A stretch of 64,000 nt of DNA from positions 620,001 to 684,000 of the forward strand of contig NZ_JAMBOK010000001.1 of the NCBI RefSeq assembly GCF_023715585.1, read 5' to 3'. Positions 27,390-35,895 of the stretch are shown here, piece by piece. The position numbers and the translations under genes were made by a program. The notes under the pieces were generated by a model. It saw only the letters and a list, made by a program, of their open reading frames with translations, was not told the origin of the DNA and made no database searches. This stretch comes from Sporosarcina luteola. GTDB lineage: Bacteria > Bacillota > Bacilli > Bacillales_A > Planococcaceae. How positions within the stretch are numbered: position 1 is the stretch's first letter; every line of letters starts with the position of its first letter.

Positions 27390-27494
27390 TTATAACTTGA
27401 ACAGTCCGACAATCATTTGAAGCTCTTGAACATTTAATTCGTCCGCAACAGATAAATACATCAAATAGTTAATCCACTCTCGAGTAACCTCCAA
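27390..27494 (-). CDS. Possible SinI-like short peptide gene overlapping the amidase stop
   Basis: A 34-codon frame, distinct from the amidase frame, starting at TTG 27494 and ending at 27390. Its translation reads EVTREWINYLMYLS...LNVQELQMIV. The pattern EW-x3-L[IM]...A-x3-L-[SN]-[IV]-x-E-[IL]-x-x-[FI] resembles the SinI anti-repressor helix hairpin. It has no well-spaced ribosome site (AAGGAA is too close to the TTG), so expression is doubtful. Coding may be chance or a decayed gene tail. Listed because the peptide pattern is unlike the usual frame shadows. Confidence 0.25.
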   Translation of the reverse strand: MEVTREWINYLMYLSVADELNVQELQMIVGLFKL

Positions 27495-28887
27495 ATTCCT
27501 TCTCAAGAAAGGATCCGAGTGAAAAGATCGCATCCTCATTGCCGTTTTTGCTGATGATTTGCATACCGATGGGCATGCCATCATGATCCTTTCCCATTGG
27601 GACAGTCAGGGAAGGAAGCCCCCATGTGTTCGCGTACGCGGCAAACGGCATGTATTTCTCGAATGTCTTTCTGATTGAGAAAATCTCTTTATAAACAACT
27701 CCATGAGGCGGAGCGGCGATATGATAGACCGGCATGATTATCAACCGTTTTTCTAAATACTTGTCCAAAAATTCATCCCCTTGCTCGAGCAAGCTCCCTA
27801 TTTCATCTATTCGGTTACGCGATGGTTTGAACAGGGAAGCGCCAATCAACGCCCATGATAGATATCGGTGAATATCGGAAGTTCCGCTAATCCTTTCTCT
27901 TACATAAGCTGTAAGCGGGCTTCCCTTTCCATTCTGGAATGCTGTCTTTCTCGTCGACTCTCCACCGTCTATTGACATGATTTCCTGCCAAAGAAGTGCT
28001 GATTCTTTGAGGTATGGCAATGGTTCCCTTTCTGTCGTATACGTATTTTTACAGGACAGGTATACGTTGTTCAATAACTTTACTGTTTCATTGGAAATCG
28101 GCAGTTCGGTCGTTCGGTATACGTTTATCGAAAAGTCTGCGATGTCCCGTTCTTCAATAGAGTGTTCCGCAATGATCGAATAGATGAGTTTTGCATCCCT
28201 TACTGTTTTGACGATCGGTCCAATTCCAAGCATCCTTTGCTGCCATGGGTCTTCTACAAATGGGAAGCTGCCGACTTGTGATACTTGCCCTTTCCCGGAT
28301 TTGAATCCTATGACTCCATTAAAATGGCTAGGAAACCGGATGGACCCGCCTATATCGGATCCGAGCCCGGCCGCCGCTGCACCTAGCGCTATTGCTGCCC
28401 CTTCCCCACCACTGGATCCGCCCGCTGTCCGCTCCGTATTCCATGGATTATTTGTCCTGCCATACAATTTGTTATCCGTCTCTTGGCAAAAACATAATTC
28501 AGGAGTATTTGTCTTGCCGATGATGATTGCCCCTTCGGCTTTCAACTTACTGACAACAACGGAATCTTCTTTCTGCACCGACCCTCTTCTTCCGAGCAGA
28601 CCACCCGTCGTTTGCAATCCAGCGACGTCAAATGACTCTTTCATGCTCATGGGAACACCAAACAAAGCCCCTGTTGCTTTTCCACTCGATACTTGAGCAT
28701 CCGCCCGTACTGCTTGCTCCATTGCTGCGTCGAAGCGTTCTTCCGCAAGAAAATTCACAGAAGGATTTTTATCTTTGATTCGATCAATGAATATGGTAGT
28801 GACATCGGAAACAGATATCTCCCTATTCAAAACCATTTCACTGATTTTCATAGCATCCGCACTCAAAATCGATTCAACTTTCCCCAT
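27469..28887 (-). CDS. Amidase signature (AS) family amidase
   Basis: 472-residue Ser-cisSer-Lys hydrolase. The triad is visible: Lys83 in SMKESFDV, cis-Ser in GGSSGG (158-159), and nucleophile Ser182 in LGSDIGGSIR. Members hydrolyse a variety of amides; substrate is not determinable, and it is not GatA, since no gatC/gatB are adjacent and the GatA-specific C-terminus is absent. No signal peptide, so cytoplasmic. GGGG-ATGTA-ATG ribosome site. Stands alone, with the possible small peptide frame overlapping its stop. Confidence 0.9.
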   Translation of the reverse strand: MGKVESILSADAMKISEMVLNREISVSDVTTIFIDRIKDKNPSVNFLAEERFDAAMEQAVRADAQVSSGKATGALFGVPMSMKESFDVAGLQTTGGLLGRRGSVQKEDSVVVSKLKAEGAIIIGKTNTPELCFCQETDNKLYGRTNNPWNTERTAGGSSGGEGAAIALGAAAAGLGSDIGGSIRFPSHFNGVIGFKSGKGQVSQVGSFPFVEDPWQQRMLGIGPIVKTVRDAKLIYSIIAEHSIEERDIADFSINVYRTTELPISNETVKLLNNVYLSCKNTYTTEREPLPYLKESALLWQEIMSIDGGESTRKTAFQNGKGSPLTAYVRERISGTSDIHRYLSWALIGASLFKPSRNRIDEIGSLLEQGDEFLDKYLEKRLIIMPVYHIAAPPHGVVYKEIFSIRKTFEKYMPFAAYANTWGLPSLTVPMGKDHDGMPIGMQIISKNGNEDAIFSLGSFLEKEFGGYSRVD

Positions 28888-28965
28888 TACATCCCCACCC
28901 TCCCGAGCTTACCCACTATTCTTTCTATTCATTATAAAGAGAAACCCATTTTTAAACAAATGAAT

Positions 28966-28996
28966 AAAGCCTCCTCCCATATTGGAAAGAAGCTTT
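28966..28996 (-). terminator. Terminator after the 35-residue membrane peptide gene
   Basis: AAAGCTTCTTTCC pairs with GGGAGGAGGCTTT around AATAT (13 pairs including G-T pairs, minus strand), starting a few bases after the peptide stop. The following sequence is AT-rich rather than a pure T-run. Confidence 0.55.
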
Positions 28997-29002
28997 ACGG
29001 AA

Positions 29003-29110
29003 TTACATAAGATTTACCAAGATGACAATGAGTATGACAAGGAACGAGACACCTAGCGCTGCCCATTGACCTGAATCGGGTTTGTCTGGTCTGCTATCCC
29101 ATTTCTGCAT
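29003..29110 (-). CDS. 35-residue single-span membrane micropeptide
   Basis: ATG at 29110, stop at 29003, preceded by AGGAGGGG at 6-7 bases: an excellent ribosome site. The peptide has a hydrophilic N-terminus (MQKWDSRPDKPDSGQWAALG) followed by one hydrophobic helix and ends NLM. The form, short polar head plus a single helix, resembles small membrane proteins of spore formers, but I recognise no family. It is followed by a hairpin and sits alone between the amidase and ilvA genes. Topology is probably N-in or N-out single span; not decidable. Confidence 0.7.
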   Translation of the reverse strand: MQKWDSRPDKPDSGQWAALGVSFLVILIVILVNLM

Positions 29111-29237
29111 AACATCCCCTCCTTTTATTGTCAGCTATATATATATTTCCCAACTTCAGGAATCCCTAAACTGACAAGCCAAAAACCAGATAATCCATTA
29201 GTACTCGTTTCGACTCATAAAAATTTCTATTCTCATA

Positions 29238-29252
29238 AAGAAAACGCTTACA
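29238..29252. promoter_or_regulatory. Candidate CcpA cre site upstream of ilvA
   Basis: AAGAAAACGCTTACA matches the cre consensus WTGNAANCGNWNNCW at all constrained positions except the second base. It is 134 bases before the ilvA ATG. CcpA control of branched-chain amino acid synthesis is known in B. subtilis, so the location is sensible. Confidence 0.4.
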
Positions 29253-29385
29253 AAGTTATCCGAATAATTCATTTCGATGAATTCATTTAAATTCATTGTC
29301 AATTATGAACATTCTTATGTTCATCTTCCATGTTTCATGTTACTATAATAAAATATTCATATATAATACCGGAGGGAAAGAGCAT

Positions 29386-30657
29386 ATGACGAAAATGGCT
29401 AAGAGTGAAACGAATACCGTACAAGTGGAAGATATCCTAATCGCCAATCAACTGCTCAAGGATGTTGTGAATCATACACCTTTGCAAAAAAACGAAAGGC
29501 TATCTGAGAAATATGGATGCAATGTCTATATTAAGCGTGAAGATTTACAATATGTCCGTTCTTTCAAGTTACGCGGCGCTTATTATAAAATCAAAAGAAT
29601 TGAAACAGACGCTCGGGAAAAGGGCATTGTTTGTGTAAGTGCTGGAAATCATGCGCAAGGCGTCGCCTATGCATGTGCGCACCTGCAGATTAGCGGCAAA
29701 ATCTTCATGCCGCAAACAACGCCTAAACAGAAAGTCAACCAAGTGAAAATGTTCGGAAAGGAATTTGTTGAGATTATCCTAGTCGGCGATACGTTTGATG
29801 ACTCGTCCGTTCATGCAGTAAATTGCGCGGAACAGGAAGATCGGATTTTCATTCATCCTTTTGATGATAAAGATATCATCGCTGGTCAAGGGACGGTCGC
29901 TGTCGAAGTGATGAATGATATCGAAGAGCCGATCGATTATGTATTTGCAAGCATCGGCGGCGGTGGTCTCATGGCAGGGATCAGCACATATATTAAGAAT
30001 CTCTCCCCTATGACGAAGATGATCGGTGTTGAACCGGAGGGAGCAAGCAGTATGAATGCTGCCATTCAAAACGGCGCAATCATAGCTTTGGATACTATCG
30101 ATAAATTCGTCGACGGCGCTGCGGTCAAATGTGTCGGTGCACAAACGTATGAAATTTGCCGGAAGTATGTGGATGAAATTTTGAGCGTTCCAGAAGGGAA
30201 AGTCTGCACATCTATTTTAAATCTATATAATGAACATGCCATCATCGCTGAACCTGCAGGCGCTTTGCCAATAGCTGCACTGGATTTCTATAAAGAAGAG
30301 ATCAAAGGTAAATCTGTCGTTTGTGTCATTAGTGGCGGGAATAACGATATCGGCAGAATGCAGGAAATCAAGGAAAAATCCCTATTGCATGAAGGTCTGC
30401 TCTATTATTTCATCATCAATTTCCCTCAGCGTGCAGGAGCATTACGGCAGTTGCTTGACTCCGTGTTAGGACCGGACGATGATATTACAACGTTTGAATA
30501 TACAAAGAAGCATAACAAGGAAAATGGACCCGGGCTTGTCGGCATTGAATTAAAACGAAAAGAAGATTATCCCGGTCTCTTGCTTCGAATGGAACAGAAC
30601 GGATTTCCATTTACAGAAGTGAATAAAGATAGTACGTTATTTGAACTTCTTATCTAA
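29386..30657 (+). CDS. ilvA: Threonine ammonia-lyase (dehydratase), biosynthetic
   Basis: PLP enzyme making 2-oxobutanoate from threonine, first step of isoleucine synthesis. 423 residues. PLP-lysine ~61 in SFKLRGAYYK, the SAGNHAQGVAYA loop, phosphate-binding GGGGLMAG near 195, and a C-terminal ACT-like domain (~335-423, YFIINFPQRAGALRQLLD) for feedback control, the single-ACT form as in B. subtilis IlvA. The open frame starts at 29296, but ATG 29386 with GGAGGG upstream matches the family. It stands apart from any ilv-leu operon. Ends at a very strong terminator. Confidence 0.94.
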   Translation: MTKMAKSETNTVQVEDILIANQLLKDVVNHTPLQKNERLSEKYGCNVYIKREDLQYVRSFKLRGAYYKIKRIETDAREKGIVCVSAGNHAQGVAYACAHLQISGKIFMPQTTPKQKVNQVKMFGKEFVEIILVGDTFDDSSVHAVNCAEQEDRIFIHPFDDKDIIAGQGTVAVEVMNDIEEPIDYVFASIGGGGLMAGISTYIKNLSPMTKMIGVEPEGASSMNAAIQNGAIIALDTIDKFVDGAAVKCVGAQTYEICRKYVDEILSVPEGKVCTSILNLYNEHAIIAEPAGALPIAALDFYKEEIKGKSVVCVISGGNNDIGRMQEIKEKSLLHEGLLYYFIINFPQRAGALRQLLDSVLGPDDDITTFEYTKKHNKENGPGLVGIELKRKEDYPGLLLRMEQNGFPFTEVNKDSTLFELLI

Positions 30658-30660
30658 CAA

Positions 30661-30700
30661 AAAAACCGCAAAACGGCGATGCGAGCCGTTTTGCGGTTTT
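30661..30700. terminator. Strong bidirectional terminator between ilvA and dacC-like gene
   Basis: AAAACCGCAAAACGGC pairs perfectly (16 bp) with GCCGTTTTGCGGTTTT around a 7-8 base loop. It is flanked by A and T runs, 1-3 bases from both gene ends. Confidence 0.92.
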
Positions 30701-32184
30701 CATTTAGTTGTCGTAGCAATGATTGTCGCTATCCGATCAATTGCTGGTAATGCAGTTGTTTTCTGGCCTTGAGTGAGAATGCTGAAGATCAACGTTTCCC
30801 CATCTTTTGTTGTAGCATAGCCCGCCAAAGAATTAACATGGTTCAAGCTACCCGTCTTGGCTACTACTTTCCCTTTTACAGCTGAGCCTGTTAATCTGTT
30901 TTTCAACGTTCCGCCAACGAAGCGGTCATTTATTCCTGACACCGGCAATCCTTGAACGAAACTGCCGTACCAAGGTGCTTGCCGCGCAGCAAACAGCAAT
31001 TCAGTCATTTGTGCTGATGTCGCTTTATTCTTATGGGACATGCCTGACGCGTCCTCAAAATTCCATTCAGTTGAACGTAACCCTACGGATTGTGCAAATT
31101 CATCCATGACCTTCAGACCTGCATTCCAGCTTCCTTCCCCATAAACCTGTTTCCCCATCGTCTTCGCCAATATTTCGGCATGTGTATTATTACTTAATTT
31201 CATAAATGGTTTCATTAAACTCTTCAAAGGCATCGACTGCCTGGAAGTGATTACAGTTGCGTTTTGAGGAACCACCCGTCTTACCACTTTTGATGATTTA
31301 GTAAACTTGATCCCTTTTGCAGAGAGCGACTTTTTAAATACGTCCATCGTATATGCCGTCGGGTTGGAGACGGACACCCATTCTTTCTTCCCCACACTTC
31401 CAATAGGCACATTTCCCGCGATGACAATCGTATTCGTCCCATGCTGGCGCTTTATGGACAAAGTGTTTTTAGAACCTTTCGGAACTGTGTTGCTTTTATT
31501 GATGACGGTGACGATGCCTGTATCTGGCGTCATTGTCACTTTGGCTTTATACCCTTTTTTCGTAGGGCTGGCATTCACAATTACAGTGCCTGCATCATAA
31601 TCGGAATTCGGAGATAAAGTCAATCCGGAAATTTGCGCGGCATAGTAAAACGTTTCATCACTTTTATCAATTCCGGGAGAGAGCCGTACAGAGTCAAACC
31701 AGCTGTCATCTCCAATAAGGTCCCCTGTAATTGTCTTAACCCCTTGCTTTGACAATGTGGCGGCAAATTGATCTAAATCTTTTTTCAGTAGAGTAGGATC
31801 CCCTTGCCCCCGCAAATAGAGATTACCATTCAGTACTCCTTTTGCTATTGAACCATCCGTGAGCAGATCTGTCGTGAAACGGTATTCCTCGCCAAGCGTT
31901 TCCAATGCAGCAGCAGATGTAAGAAGCTTTAATGTGGAAGCAGGAGTCACTTTGCCGTCAGCATTAGCTTCGTAAATTACTTCACCCGTCGAAGCCTTGC
32001 GGACTGTCACGCTACTGACGACAGATTTTTTTGAGACATCTGCTAGAATCGCATTAATACTTTTTTCCAGTTTTTCGTATTGACTTGAAGCTTGTACATT
32101 TGGTTGACCTGGAGTTACCGTGAACATAGCAGCGAACGACATGACTACCGCCATAATGAGCATGGCTGTTCTTTTCAGAATCAA
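30700..32184 (-). CDS. dacC: D-alanyl-D-alanine carboxypeptidase/endopeptidase, S13 (PBP4 type)
   Basis: Low-molecular-weight class C penicillin-binding protein acting on peptidoglycan outside the membrane. 494 residues. Sec signal peptide ~1-32, SxxK motif Ser83-TLK, SNN in KLSNNTHAE (~337), KTG in VAKTGSLNHV (~450), and the large insertion between SxxK and SNN typical of S13 enzymes (PBP4 of E. coli, PBP4a/DacC of B. subtilis). The start is TTG with AGGGGG 6 bases upstream. Monocistronic; terminators on both sides. Confidence 0.92.
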   Translation of the reverse strand: MILKRTAMLIMAVVMSFAAMFTVTPGQPNVQASSQYEKLEKSINAILADVSKKSVVSSVTVRKASTGEVIYEANADGKVTPASTLKLLTSAAALETLGEEYRFTTDLLTDGSIAKGVLNGNLYLRGQGDPTLLKKDLDQFAATLSKQGVKTITGDLIGDDSWFDSVRLSPGIDKSDETFYYAAQISGLTLSPNSDYDAGTVIVNASPTKKGYKAKVTMTPDTGIVTVINKSNTVPKGSKNTLSIKRQHGTNTIVIAGNVPIGSVGKKEWVSVSNPTAYTMDVFKKSLSAKGIKFTKSSKVVRRVVPQNATVITSRQSMPLKSLMKPFMKLSNNTHAEILAKTMGKQVYGEGSWNAGLKVMDEFAQSVGLRSTEWNFEDASGMSHKNKATSAQMTELLFAARQAPWYGSFVQGLPVSGINDRFVGGTLKNRLTGSAVKGKVVAKTGSLNHVNSLAGYATTKDGETLIFSILTQGQKTTALPAIDRIATIIATTTK

Positions 32185-32331
32185 ATCTTTCCCCCTCTTT
32201 CTCGATGTTCATTCCATTCTACCATTTTTATCAAGTGGAATAAATAGACTTTAAGATAAATTGAGTCAAATTAATAAATTATCATTTATCAAATAATGTA
32301 GTATTTTCGATATGTATATAGTAATAGTGAC

Positions 32332-32362
32332 AAAAAAAGGCATCCATTTTACATGAATGCCT
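32332..32362 (-). terminator. Terminator of the aldehyde dehydrogenase locus
   Basis: Minus strand AGGCATTCAT-GTAAA-ATGGATGCCT (one mismatch), followed by TTTTTT. Confidence 0.8.
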
Positions 32363-32373
32363 CTTCCTCTTTT

Positions 32374-33790
32374 TTATAATCCTACTGAAATATATTTAAT
32401 CTCAATATATTCATCCAAGCCATGATGGCCACCTTCGCGACCGAGGCCGCTTTGCTTGAACCCTCCGAATGGTGCCTGGGGGGTTGATGGCAGTCCATCG
32501 TTCAAACCGACAATTCCATATTCCAATTTTTCACTCATCCGAATGCCCCTTGAAAGATTCTCCGTAAATACATAAGCAGCCAAACCATAAATCGAATCAT
32601 TCGCCCTTCTTAGGACTTCTTCTTCTGATGAAAAAGTTGTTATGGGAGCGACAGGTCCAAACGTCTCTTCCTTCATGCAAACCATATCATCATTCACATT
32701 AAGTAAAATGGTCGGTTCGTAAAAGAGAGCTTCCTTCCTTGAGCCGCCGACAGCTATTTTTGCACCTTTTGAAAGCGCGTCATCAACGTGTAATTGTACT
32801 TTACCGATTGCTTCTTCATCAATAAGCGGACCGATGGCAACCCCTTCATCTAATCCGTTTCCGACTTTCAATTGTTCCACCCGCTCAACCAACTTCTGTG
32901 AAAATTCTTCTGCAATCATTTCGTGAACGTAGATGCGGTTCACACATACGTGTTTGGCCAGCGTTCCTGAACTTAGCTGCAACGACTCCTTCAACCGCTT
33001 TATTGATATCGCAGTCTTCCATGACGATCGCTGGAGCATGGCCTCCAAGTTCAAGAGAAATTTTCTTCACCGTTTCTGCAGCTCCCCGCATGAGCAATTT
33101 CCCCACCTCAGTTGAGCCGGTGAATGTCAATTTACGGACACGAGTATCTTGAAGCCAAGCATCGCCGATTGCACTAGCCTCCCCTGTGACGACGTTAATG
33201 ACACCAGCAGGAATGCCTGCTTCCAATGCCAGCTGTGCCAATCGGATTGCCGTTATCGGCGTCTGCTCGGCTGGTTTGATGACAACTGTACATCCCGCGG
33301 CAAGTGCCGGACCTACTTTTCTTGTAATCATCGCCGCCGGGAAATTCCAAGGCGTGATGACAGCTGTTACACCTACAGGCTGTTTAGAGATGAATATCCG
33401 TTTTCCTGTATGACTTGAAGGGATCATTTCCCCGTAAATGCGCTTTGCTTCCTCCGCATACCAAGAAATGAATCCGTTCGCGTATTTTATTTCACCCTTT
33501 GCCTCTGATAAAGGTTTCCCTTGCTCCTTAGTCATCGTATGAGCAAGGTCTTCCAGATGCACATTAATCAACTCATGCCATTTCACCAATAATGAACTCC
33601 GATCATAAGCGGAAAGACCGGACCATTTTTGAAATGCATCATATGCGGCCTCGACAGCCATAACTGCTTCTTGTGCACCTCCATCGGGCACTGTAGCTAT
33701 CAACTCTCCTGTCGCGGGATTCATGACTTGAATAGTAGAAAGACCTTCTCCAATTTCCTCTCCATTAATAAGCATCGAAAATGTTTGCAT
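32374..33790 (-). pseudogene. gabD: NAD(P)-dependent succinate-semialdehyde-type dehydrogenase, frameshifted at the catalytic Cys
   Basis: Two overlapping frames form one aldehyde dehydrogenase: the N-terminal part (33790 down to ~32950) ends in KFRNAGQT, and the C-terminal part resumes as VCVNRIYVHEMIAEEF to the stop at 32374. Together ~470 residues, full length for GabD-type ALDHs (ITPWNFPAAMITRK, TFTGSTEVGK, LELGGHAP, EETFGPVAP, GGFKQSGLGREGG). The break lies at about 32948-32952, where family members read GQTCVC; two bases are missing (or one gained), exactly at the catalytic cysteine codon. Either a true inactivating indel or a sequencing error. Normal ribosome site (GGAGGGGG) at the 5' end. 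Confidence 0.88.
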
Positions 33791-33814
33791 CCAACTGCCC
33801 CCTCCATTTGCCGA

Positions 33815-34525
33815 TCAGCTTGGCTGATGTCCATTTACCTCTATCGTATCAGCAAATCCTTTAATGAAGAAGCCATCAGTCTCCGACCATTCACAATAGA
33901 GAATATCTTCAACATGATCATATCCTATTGCACTGATACCTTCGTGCAGCCATTCTTTGGATTTTCCGATTGCATGCAGTACTTCCGATTTCACTTCACC
34001 TTCATCGATTAACAATACACTAGGTTCTTCTTCCTTCTTTTCAATGTCCAAATCCTCCGCGACGACAGTTTTATATTTAGCAAATGAATTGATCGAAATT
34101 TGGCCACCCGGTTCGATATACATATCACGGACTTCCCTTAATGAAAAAATCCCTTGTTGACGGAGCATCGTTCGGACCTGCTCCATTTCCAATTGATTTT
34201 TCTTAAATGCTCTTTGATTGATTTTTCCATTGGCAATCAATTGATCTGGCTCCCCTTTTAATAGAATGCGCAAAGGATTGACTTTAGCCACAAGCGTTTC
34301 GATAGCGAATATCGCTGTTGCCCACACTGCCATAGAAAAAAGGAACATCCATATAGAGGTTTTATTGTCATATAAGGTTTCTTCGAGGATTCCACCGAAC
34401 ATTATCAAATAAATGATATCGTACGGAGTCATCTCGGCCAAATGCTTCTTCCCTAACAGTCGAATGACGACCATGAAAGTAATCAACCCTACAACAAGTT
34501 TCATTCCATTTATTAGATAGTCCAT
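33815..34525 (-). CDS. YetF/DUF421 family membrane protein
   Basis: 236 residues. Three N-terminal helices (~5-80; RLLGKKHLAEMTPYDIIYLI is the DUF421 signature) followed by the YetF cytosolic domain (~85-235) with NQRAFKKNQLEMEQVRTMLR and GIFSLREVRDMYIEPGGQIS. Such proteins are widespread in spore formers; B. subtilis SpoVA-associated YetF/2Duf paralogues affect spore membrane properties, but this member's role is unknown. AGGAGGG ribosome site. Single gene, divergent from the sigma-B controlled gene. Confidence 0.9.
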   Translation of the reverse strand: MDYLINGMKLVVGLITFMVVIRLLGKKHLAEMTPYDIIYLIMFGGILEETLYDNKTSIWMFLFSMAVWATAIFAIETLVAKVNPLRILLKGEPDQLIANGKINQRAFKKNQLEMEQVRTMLRQQGIFSLREVRDMYIEPGGQISINSFAKYKTVVAEDLDIEKKEEEPSVLLIDEGEVKSEVLHAIGKSKEWLHEGISAIGYDHVEDILYCEWSETDGFFIKGFADTIEVNGHQPS

Positions 34526-34603
34526 AGCTTTCCCTCCTATACTCCTATTAGTTACCCGATTAGCCTATCTCTAAATCTATAACAACGCTGTCAATTCCTT
34601 CAT

Positions 34604-34628
34604 GTTTGAAAATGATAGGTTGGGGTAT
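34604..34628 (+). promoter_or_regulatory. Sigma-B promoter of the general stress gene
   Basis: GTTTGA (34604-34609), 13-base spacer, GGGTAT (34623-34628). This matches the sigma-B consensus GTTTAA-N12-14-GGGTAT with one change. The start point would be ~34636, about 45 bases before the ATG. Confidence 0.85.
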
Positions 34629-34681
34629 TTTCTAGAATAGCAATTCGCTAGAACAAAATTCTTTTCAGGAGGCGTTTTTAA

Positions 34682-35158
34682 ATGGTACAACGACACGTAG
34701 TAGGTTATTATGACAACGAATCAGAAGCTGTTGCTGCAATTGAAGAGTTGAAACGACAAGGGTACACTTCAAATGATATTTCCATCCTTAGTAAGGACAG
34801 AGATCATGTAGATTACATTGAGGAACAAACAGGAACGCATGCTGCAGATGGTGCAGCGACAGGCGCCGCAACTGGCGGCTTGCTTGGCGGACTAGGCGGA
34901 GTTTTGGCAGGTATCGGAGCACTTGCAATTCCTGGTATCGGCCCGATCATCGCAGCGGGGCCGATTGTAGCAGGAATTACCGGTGCTGCAGCAGGAGCTG
35001 GAGTCGGCGGACTTGCCGGCGCATTGATCGGGATGGGCATTCCGGAAGAGGAAGCGCATCGCTATAATGATTATTTCAATGAAGGAAAGATTTTAGTGCT
35101 AGTGGATGGTGAGTATAGAGATACACGCTTGGACTATCCAGATCGTCCCCTCATTTAA
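34682..35158 (+). CDS. General stress protein 17M-like, glycine-zipper protein
   Basis: 158 residues: an N-terminal GSP17M-like domain (~1-48, VVGYYDNESEAVAAIEELKR), a central glycine/alanine-rich stretch (~55-118) with repeated G-x3-G zipper spacing that is hydrophobic enough to insert in a membrane, and a polar tail. The family (YflT/GSP17M in Bacillus) belongs to the general stress response; the molecular function is unknown. The sigma-B promoter upstream fits this. GGAGG ribosome site 8-9 bases from the ATG. Ends in a 23-bp perfect stem. Confidence 0.88.
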   Translation: MVQRHVVGYYDNESEAVAAIEELKRQGYTSNDISILSKDRDHVDYIEEQTGTHAADGAATGAATGGLLGGLGGVLAGIGALAIPGIGPIIAAGPIVAGITGAAAGAGVGGLAGALIGMGIPEEEAHRYNDYFNEGKILVLVDGEYRDTRLDYPDRPLI

Positions 35159-35209
35159 AACGTAGAAAAGGCTGCTCCCTAGTAATGGGAGCAGCCTTTT
35201 CTACGTTTT
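35157..35209. terminator. 23-bp perfect-stem bidirectional terminator
   Basis: The two arms at 35157-35179 and 35187-35209 are perfect reverse complements with a 7-base loop. The left arm begins AAAACGTAGAAAAGG. It overlaps the last codon of both convergent genes (stress protein and ctaM). Confidence 0.92.
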
Positions 35210-35756
35210 AATAATATGGAGAGATCAGGATATATACGAGAACACCGGTAAAGCTTACATACAACCAGATCGGCATTGTCCATCGAACGATTTTACGATG
35301 GCGCTCATACTCCCTGTTCCAAGCTCTTGCAACACTAGTCAATGCAAGCGGTACGATTGCCGCTGCAAGTAGTATGTGGGTGATCAGTACAAAATAATAG
35401 ATCCCTGCCAAGATGCCGCTACCTCCATATGGAGTGGATGGCGCTAAATAATGAAAAGCGACATATGTGACGAGGAATAAAGCAGTCGTACAAAATGCGG
35501 CATAGATGAATTTACGATGGACACCGACATTTCTTTTCTTAATGGCAATAAGCGCTCCTACTAGGAATAAGAATGTGAAGCTATTCAAAATGGCATTCAT
35601 CAGCGGAAGGATGGTGACATCAAACGCATCGAAATCCTCCACACCTTGCTTGCCTGATAAAAGGCCAATTACGCCGATTAAAACAATTGATAAAATGATG
35701 ATGGCCGGCCGATAATTTCTTTTTTTGAACGGCTTATCTTCTGTGGAATGAATCAT
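35208..35756 (-). CDS. ctaM: CtaM/YozB (DUF420) cytochrome oxidase maturation membrane protein
   Basis: 182 residues, five predicted helices, DUF420. The family member CtaM of S. aureus (YozB in B. subtilis) is needed for maturation of haem A-type aa3 oxidase. Conserved histidines: GVHRKFIYAA near 80, YVAFHYLAP near 100, LITHILLAA near 127, RHRKIVRW near 153. The cta genes are not adjacent here. AAGGAGATG ribosome site. Transcribed convergently to the stress gene through a shared terminator. Confidence 0.88.
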   Translation of the reverse strand: MIHSTEDKPFKKRNYRPAIIILSIVLIGVIGLLSGKQGVEDFDAFDVTILPLMNAILNSFTFLFLVGALIAIKKRNVGVHRKFIYAAFCTTALFLVTYVAFHYLAPSTPYGGSGILAGIYYFVLITHILLAAAIVPLALTSVARAWNREYERHRKIVRWTMPIWLYVSFTGVLVYILISPYY

Positions 35757-35846
35757 TCGAACATCTCCTTAATCACTACATTTCTATCCGTAGTGTACCA
35801 TATTTACCGCACTAGTATCCCCACTTCACATTGTTGTCAAAATATG

Positions 35847-35895
35847 AAAAAACAGCCGGGGATAATTTCCCGACTGCAGTCTGAAACCGGCTGTT
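35847..35895 (-). terminator. Terminator of the polar amino acid ABC operon
   Basis: AACAGCCGG pairs with CCGGCTGTT (35851-35859 with 35887-35895), with an inner GGGAAATTATCCC, followed by TTTTTT on the minus strand. It starts at the ATPase stop codon. Confidence 0.75.

Noticed and set aside
29308..29349. TATAAT at 29344-29349 as a clear ilvA promoter
   Set aside because: No acceptable -35 hexamer lies 16-18 bases upstream; kept only as a possibility, not annotated.
32885..33054. Programmed frameshift in the aldehyde dehydrogenase
   Set aside because: There is no slippery heptamer or stimulatory structure, and two bases of the conserved catalytic Cys codon are missing; an indel or sequencing error is simpler.
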